Source: an uncultured Oscillospiraceae bacterium
GTDB taxonomy: Bacteria > Bacillota > Clostridia > Oscillospirales > Oscillospiraceae
NCBI GenBank assembly: GCA_934635545.1
Contig: CAKTZN010000093.1
Span: 1 to 6,945, forward strand
Direction of reading: 5' to 3'
DNA length: 6,945 nt
The first letter of the stretch is position 1, and the number at the start of each line of letters is the position of its first letter. The notes below the pieces were generated by a model. That model searched no databases and had not been told where the DNA came from. It saw only the letters and a program-made list of their open reading frames with translations. Made by a program: the position numbers and the translations under genes. Below, piece after piece: positions 5,037-6,945 of the stretch.

Positions 5037-6879
5037 GGCACGCCTCCTTCAACGCCGCCGCCACATGCTCCGCGTCCAGTCCGCACTGGGCGTATAGCTG
5101 CGGCACGCTGCCGTGACAGGGGATGGTGTCCCCCAGGTTCTTCAGGATCAGCCGTTCCGGCATCCGGCCCTGCTGGGCCAGGATAGCTGTCAGCCGCTGG
5201 CCCACGCAGCCGCTGCCCATACAGTCCTCCAGCACCAGCAGGCGCTTTTCCGCGCCCAGTGCCGCCAGTACCTCGTCATTGCGCAGCGGCGCGATGACGT
5301 TCAGCTTCACCACGCGGGCCTCGATACCCGCCTGACGCAGCAGCTCCGCCGCCGCCAGCGCCTGATTGATCAATATGCCGTAGGCCAGGATGGTGCAGTC
5401 ACTCCCCTGCCGCAGCTCCGTAAAGGTCTCATCGCCGCAGCAGCCCCGGTACACGCCCTCCCCGCCACGGGGATAGCGGACGGCCACCGGGCCGGTCAGC
5501 GCAAAGACCGCCCGCCGCAGCATCTGCCGCAGCTCGGCAAAGCTGGCGGGACACAGCACCGTCATATGGGGCACCTGGGCCAGATACAGCGCGTCAAAGC
5601 AGCCGTGATGGGTCTCGCCGTCGGCGCCCACAAGGCCCGCCCGGTCAACGCCCAGCACCACATGCAGGCCGTCCAGCGCCACATCCTGGATCAACTGGTC
5701 ATAGCCCCGCTGCAGGAAGCTGGAATACACCGCGAACACCGGCAAAAGCCCCTGCTTGGCCATGCCGCCCGCCATGGATACAGCGTGGCCCTCGGCAATG
5801 CCCACGTCAAAGAGCCGCTGGGGGTAAGCCCCGGCAAACTCCGTGAGGCCGGTGCCCTCCTGCATGGCGGCGGTGATGGCGCACACACGTTCATCCTCCC
5901 CCGCCAGCTTCGTCAGCTCCTGGCCGAACACCTGGGAGAAATCCGCGCCCGAGGGATTCCGCGGCCTGCCGGTCCCGGGATCAAAGGGCCCCACGCCGTG
6001 ATAGTCGGCGGGGCGCTCCTCCGCTGGGGCGTAGCCCTTCCCCTTCACGGTGCGCACATGCAGCAGCACAGGGCAGCGCTGCTCCCGCGCCCACTGCAGA
6101 GACTGCTCCAGCGCCTCCACATCGTGGCCATCCACCGGGCCCATATAGGCAAAGCCCATGCTCTCGAACATGGAGCTGCCCGGCAGCAGCGTCTTTTTCA
6201 GGGCCGTTTTCACGTCGTGGCTGATCTGATAGATCCTGCCGCCCACCGCGCCGGTGCCCAGCAGTCTGCGATAGCGCTTTTTGAATTCGTAGTACCCCGG
6301 CTTTGTCCGCAGCCGGGACAGATGACGGCTGACCGCTCCCACATTGGGGGCGATGGACATGCCGTTGTCGTTGAGAATGACGATCATGGGTTCGCCGGAG
6401 GCGCCGGCGTTGTTCAGTCCCTCGAAGCTGAGACCGCCGCCCAGCGCGCCGTCGCCGATCAGGGCGATCACGTCATAGTCCTGATGCTGCATGGTGCGGG
6501 CTTTGGCCATACCCAGCGCCACGGAGACGGAGTTGGAGGCGTGGCCCGCCATAAAAGCGTCGTGGACGCTCTCATAGGGCTTGGGAAAGCCGGAGACGCC
6601 GCCAAGCTGCCGCAGGGTATCGAACCGCTCACGGCGGCCTGTCAGGATCTTATGGACGTAGCACTGGTGGCCCACGTCGAACACCAGCCGGTCTCGGGAG
6701 GTGTCAAACACCCGGTGGATGGCCACCGTCAGCTCCACCACGCCCAGATTAGACGCCAAATGACCGCCTGTCCTTGCCACATTGCGCACCAAAAAGGCAC
6801 GCAGTTCGTCGCAAAGCTGGCGGGTCTGGGCCATATTCAACTGCTTCACATCAGCAGGGCTGTGAATGGATTCCAGCAT
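5026..6879 (-). CDS. dxs: 1-deoxy-D-xylulose-5-phosphate synthase
   Basis: DXS condenses pyruvate and glyceraldehyde 3-phosphate, using thiamine diphosphate, in the first step of the MEP isoprenoid pathway. It also feeds thiamine and pyridoxal synthesis. The 617 residues are full length. Seen in order: DVGHQCYVHKILTGRR near 68-83 (usually HQAYPHK); HDAFMAGHASNSVS near 106-119; the ThDP/Mg motif GDGALGGG at 142-149 ending in NDNGMS at 170-175; FDVGIAEGHAVS at 357-368 with the catalytic glutamate E363; VDRAGLVGADGETHHG at 411-426; and RYPRG in the pyrimidine-binding region, followed by a C-terminal transketolase domain. The ATG at 6879 is constrained by an in-frame TGA at 6888-6886 only three codons upstream. 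GAGG lies 11 bases before the start, a long spacing. The G after GDGAL, where many DXS have T, is a conservative oddity within the ThDP motif. Confidence 0.98.
   Translation of the reverse strand: MLESIHSPADVKQLNMAQTRQLCDELRAFLVRNVARTGGHLASNLGVVELTVAIHRVFDTSRDRLVFDVGHQCYVHKILTGRRERFDTLRQLGGVSGFPKPYESVHDAFMAGHASNSVSVALGMAKARTMQHQDYDVIALIGDGALGGGLSFEGLNNAGASGEPMIVILNDNGMSIAPNVGAVSRHLSRLRTKPGYYEFKKRYRRLLGTGAVGGRIYQISHDVKTALKKTLLPGSSMFESMGFAYMGPVDGHDVEALEQSLQWAREQRCPVLLHVRTVKGKGYAPAEERPADYHGVGPFDPGTGRPRNPSGADFSQVFGQELTKLAGEDERVCAITAAMQEGTGLTEFAGAYPQRLFDVGIAEGHAVSMAGGMAKQGLLPVFAVYSSFLQRGYDQLIQDVALDGLHVVLGVDRAGLVGADGETHHGCFDALYLAQVPHMTVLCPASFAELRQMLRRAVFALTGPVAVRYPRGGEGVYRGCCGDETFTELRQGSDCTILAYGILINQALAAAELLRQAGIEARVVKLNVIAPLRNDEVLAALGAEKRLLVLEDCMGSGCVGQRLTAILAQQGRMPERLILKNLGDTIPCHGSVPQLYAQCGLDAEHVAAALKEACHEQ
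5043..5049 (-). promoter_or_regulatory. tlyA ribosome binding site inside the end of dxs
   Basis: A perfect AAGGAGG lies 6 bases before the tlyA ATG and within the last codons of dxs (KEACHEQ). It settles the tlyA start and shows that the 11-base overlap is real. Ribosomes finishing dxs would expose or reuse it. Confidence 0.85.
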
Positions 6880-6897
6880 CAGGGGTCATTCCTCATT

Positions 6898-6945
6898 TCA
6901 GCGATAGAGATGCAGCGCGTGCATGATCCGCGCCACCCGGTACAC
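6898..6945 (-). CDS. 3' end of an unidentified upstream gene
   Basis: The frame ending at TGA 6900-6898 reads VYRVARIMHALHLYR. It was chosen over the two other minus-strand frames because 13 of its 15 codons end in G or C, as in the neighbouring genes, and because its stop lies 18 bases before dxs, typical operon spacing. In related clusters this position can be held by ispA (farnesyl diphosphate synthase) or another gene, but these 15 residues do not resemble an IspA tail that I recognise. No function can be given. Confidence 0.45.
   Translation of the reverse strand: MYRVARIMHALHLYR

Noticed and set aside
4251..5186. A 311-codon open frame on the plus strand opposite tlyA
   Set aside because: It is a shadow of tlyA and the end of dxs, with the same His/Leu/Gln/Arg-rich composition and no motif.
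6879..6896. Five-codon open frame MRNDP whose TGA overlaps the dxs ATG as TGATG
   Set aside because: It has no ribosome binding site of its own, and its first bases serve as the putative dxs Shine-Dalgarno. Such short frames are expected by chance.

Overview
The window is a chromosomal housekeeping segment from a GC-rich Gram-positive anaerobe. The class Clostridia is likely, and gut Oscillospiraceae-type bacteria are the best guess. The reasons are the gene order dxs-tlyA-nadK-argR-recN, a T-box leader in front of a tyrosyl-tRNA synthetase gene, strong AAGGAGG-type ribosome binding sites, and the style of the protein sequences. All supported genes lie on the minus strand, so transcription runs from high to low coordinates.

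Layout in transcription order. At 6945-6898 is the last 15 codons of an unrecognised upstream gene. Then come dxs (6879-5026, first step of the MEP isoprenoid pathway), tlyA (5036-4221, rRNA 2'-O-methyltransferase family with an S4 domain), nadK (4224-3355, NAD kinase, GTG start), argR (3358-2906, arginine repressor) and recN (2886-1210, SMC-like DNA repair ATPase). The first four overlap at their start/stop junctions, and recN follows argR after 19 bases, so this looks like one translationally coupled operon. A small gene of lower GC content (1185-892, DUF5071-like, probably cut short at its C-terminus) follows recN after 24 bases.

A new transcription unit then begins. A good sigma-A promoter (857-862 / 835-840) drives a leader of about 360 bases that holds a complete T-box riboswitch. 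It has a UAC (tyrosine) specifier codon, a T-box sequence whose bulge matches a tRNA ending in ACCA, and mutually exclusive antiterminator and terminator hairpins. The leader precedes tyrS, whose first 156 codons fill 470-1. Uncharged tRNA-Tyr is therefore expected to turn tyrS on.

I see no mobile element, CRISPR array, tRNA or rRNA gene, and nothing that amounts to a new system. The items most worth a second look are the small low-GC gene at the operon's tail, the AUG-UAA start-stop pair beside the tyrS ribosome binding site, and the lack of a visible terminator between the recN operon and the tyrS promoter.
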